Shown here piece by piece: positions 61,718 to 64,000 of a DNA stretch of 64,000 nucleotides. The notes under the pieces were generated by a model, which worked only from the letters and a program-made list of their open reading frames with translations, was not told the DNA's origin and made no database searches. Origin of the DNA: Zygnema cylindricum (taxonomy: Eukaryota > Streptophyta > Zygnematophyceae > Zygnematales > Zygnemataceae). Within the stretch, counting starts at the first letter, position 1; each line of letters opens with the position of its first letter. The position numbers and the translations under genes were made by a program. Location: the NCBI GenBank assembly GCA_037447655.1, contig JBBHKE010000754.1, positions 1 through 64,000 on the forward strand, in the 5' to 3' direction.

Positions 61718-63420
61718 TGTTGGTTTTGTGCGATCTTTGGCGATATATTTGTACCTGCCAGGATATATTTGTACCGGCATATATTTGTACCAGCAGACTT
61801 TTACCGATTCACATTTCGTGACGTGACGTGACGTGACGAATCGAACTGTACGGAATCTGACGACGATTCCGCCAACCTCTATATCGAGTACAGATTGTGT
61901 CAGAATTAAAGAGCGGCACATTGTGGTGGAAAACGACAAAACGGCAGCATCTCATTGCACCACTTATTTAGGCATTTCATCACAAGATGACACACAATAT
62001 TGATATATAGTGCAGCAAGGCATTTGAAATAACTATCTCATGGAAATGGCATGCAGATCACTCTCAGACTCAGAATACTCTCAAGATTTATAGAAGAAGC
62101 ATTTACTTTATTAGATCAGAACTCTTTGTACATTCTTATTAGGATTCATATCATAGACAATAGAAGGAGAATGCAGCTTTATTAAAAGATAGTCCATAGG
62201 AACATTTGTATTCTAATCGGGGCTCACTTCGGCTTACGCCTTGTGGCCCCTTGACTATATCTAAATTTCTCAAGCTGCCTAAACCTGTCCAATCTATTGA
62301 TTTGTTTCCATGCATCTCCCATTGCTATCTACCTAGTAGTTCGTACAGGCTAAGTTTCGCTGTGTTTAGATTTCATGTGTTTATAAGTTGGGTGCGCACT
62401 GGCTTATATGACCCTGTAAAACTAACACCAGGTCAATCGCCGTTTTAAGAAGGCTGTTAAGAGTTTTAATTATTTCAGCCGCTTCCGGATACTCTTTTGC
62501 CTCGGCAACCTCATATTCCGGAAACTCGTCTGCCCCAGCTGCACAAAAAAAAGAAAACAAAACAAAACAAATGTTGACAGAAAGAAAAGTAGGCAGGTAT
62601 AACAGAGAATTGGGTTAGGTTTCTCGAAACTTTTCAGAGCGGTCGACAAGAGGAACAATAAAACTCAAACTGACAGGAGTTTTATTTCTCAAATATCGTA
62701 GTATTTAGTATACTGTACTTTCACAACACTTAGGGGATTAACATTTAAATAAATTTGATGAAAGCTTAAGAAAATAATTATGTGCTTTCAATAAAAACTA
62801 CTTTGAGATGGGATTTTGGGAGTGTCCTGGAAAGTGGAGGATTGACCTCACGGAAGACGGAAAAAAAATAAAATTAAAGCTCATGAACCATACACTAGCT
62901 TTCATACTGAGGCTTAAAGTTCGAACTTTTGAGAATTAGTGCGACCTTAAGTTTTGGGAACAATGGATTGAGGTGATACTCAAATTTGTCAATAGCAGCC
63001 AGATTGAACTCCAAAAAAAATAATTTATATTCCTAAAAACTAGATTTGCATTCGTTAATGGAGATTCCCATTGTTGGTTTTCAGTCCGCAAAAATGATGT
63101 TTGCATCATACAAATCAATTTTTTTTAAGGAAATCTTCTTAAGATTTGGAAATACCTATCGAAGAAGTTACATATCCCAAAATTATAGCTTCTTCATCCG
63201 CCGTAAACTCAAAAGGTAATGGCGCGGTTCCATATGCCATCTTGAATAATTTTAAGTGTGGGAAATCCCACGAAAACAATAAATAGAAAAAAAAAAAATT
63301 ACGGTCGGGGTTCTAGTTTGGTATATGTTTTGACGTTTAAGAAAACCGTTTGTTTCATTCGGCTCACGTCTCTCAGATTCTTAGCTAAATTTTAGAGTCA
63401 ACCCTAAAACAGTAAAGGGT

Positions 63421-64000
63421 CAACTCTAAATATTGAATGGAGTAAAAAACACCTATGGCTCTCAACTCTAACCAAATAAAATGTATATGTTCACCCTTAG
63501 TTCGACTGAATTCAAAAGTTAGAAGGTAAAGGGATAAGGATGTTAAGCTTCAAAATGGAAATTATTTATAGCTAAAACGGTAGCCACGTCGGATTTTCAA
63601 AACACGGTTTCTCTCAGGTTAGAAAACACGGTTCCACTCTGCTTTTTCAAAACATTGAGATGTACGGTTTTCTAGTTACTCAAAAGAAAACGGATTTTGC
63701 TACCAAAGGAGAGTTGAGGTGTCAACGTACGAACTGAAACACATAAAACTTGAAACACAATAATGCAAGACAATAACGTCACCAAAATAAACCCCTTTTA
63801 TCTCAATTATATATCCTTTTCAATTACAAACGTCACTGAATAATTCCTCCTGCGTACTGCCGCGTGAAAACCGCACGCGGACGCGAACCGACATTTCACA
63901 TGAACCTGAAATTCCGTACAGGACCAAGACCGAAATCCGCCGCGCATGAAACAAAGTCACATACGGATTTGTACATCTGAAACAAGACTAACACGAACCG
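63421..64000. other. Upstream flank of lipase copy B, no gene seen
   Basis: Non-coding and mixed AT content. The promoter of the lipase would lie here if any transcription remains. No core promoter element is assigned. Confidence 0.4.

Larger units (their letters stand above)
56919..62432 (+). mobile_element. Young gag-only LTR element (element 4)
   Basis: LTRs 56924-57633 and 61718-62427 are both 710 bp and appear identical by eye over all stretches compared (TGTTGGTTTTGTGCG to AAAACTAACA). The target duplication CCAGG is at 56919-56923 and 62428-62432. GGTTATGGGCCCACAG follows the 5' LTR, the same half-tRNA-type primer site as the minus-strand copia array. The 4.1-kb interior has a gag-like frame but no protease, integrase or RT motifs that I can find, so it is non-autonomous (TR-GAG type). 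It sits in exon 2 of lipase copy B. Confidence 0.9.
56295..63420 (-). pseudogene. Class 3 lipase, right copy (B): exons 1-2 and part of exon 3, split by LTR element
   Basis: The start ATG is at 63238-63240. Exon 1 (63240-63156) reads MAYGTAPLPFEFTADEEA and on to VTSSI, ending in phase 1. Exon 2 starts at 62538 (GADEFPEYEVAEAKEYPE) in the matching phase. It is cut at 62433 by an LTR element and resumes at 56918-56923 (PKTVILLGVGLWKL, then KYWKFVGSPLTDK) with donor GTGGGC near 56814. Exon 3 begins as in copy A but diverges after its ATGG at 56295, and the copy ends at the copia 3 LTR. Copy B thus keeps the undamaged 5' end and the only upstream flank, but lacks all catalytic exons. Confidence 0.78.

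Noticed and set aside
62936-63118. Extra lipase exon in intron 1 of copy B (FNLAAIDKFEYHLNPLFPKL)
   Set aside because: The frame looks protein-like, but its phase does not fit exon 1 and exon 2, which already join correctly to each other.
1-64000. CRISPR array or bacterial defence system
   Set aside because: The only regular repeat array is the 30-bp minisatellite, which has no spacers, and the genome is eukaryotic.

Overview
The window is eukaryotic nuclear DNA from a streptophyte, meaning a land plant or close green-algal relative. I cannot name the species. Support comes from GT-AG introns with U-rich 3' ends, plant-type Ty1/copia LTR retrotransposons, a plant-type NT-C2 protein family member, and the absence of operons, ribosome binding sites or prokaryotic gene packing. 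Three host genes were recovered by joining exons in phase: an intact-looking NT-C2 (EEIG1/EHBP1-like) protein (20566-24090, +), an ERCC8/CSA WD40 protein of transcription-coupled DNA repair (33137 to about 39188, +), and a class 3 (DAG-lipase-like) lipase (63240 to 43256, -) that is physically broken. No rRNA gene, tRNA gene or CRISPR array was seen.

Layout. 1-4200: gene-free, made of inverted-repeat elements and one MITE. 4203-16064: a minus-strand copia array of the form LTR-internal-LTR-internal-LTR, flanked by one 5-bp target duplication (AGAAG). 16070-20565: AT-rich, MITE-bearing, no gene. 20566-24090: NT-C2 gene. 24091-33070: a dense zone of nested MITEs, a 0.87-kb duplicated repeat, a 30-bp minisatellite and one orphan exon-like fragment. 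33137-39250: CSA gene. 39250-43255: telomere-motif-like tracts, a G-rich purine tract and repeat fragments. 43256-48828: the 3' exons of the lipase on the minus strand. 48093-63425: an old tandem duplication of the lipase 5' region, with a degenerate copia (50172-56213) at the junction and a young gag-only LTR element (56924-62427) inside a lipase exon. 63426-64000: upstream flank of the right lipase copy.

The most informative signals are about genome dynamics. The tandem copia array shares a single target duplication. Two LTR families carry a primer-binding site complementary to the anticodon arm of initiator tRNA-Met (half-tRNA priming, as in Drosophila copia), so the site itself contains an AUG that lies in frame with gag. 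A TA-targeting MITE superfamily has at least a dozen copies, and one insertion is proven by an empty site in the duplicated lipase block. The lipase locus has two partial copies that decay in complementary ways. In CSA, the exon 6 splice acceptor region is triplicated and an out-of-frame AUG lies 11 nt upstream of the start.
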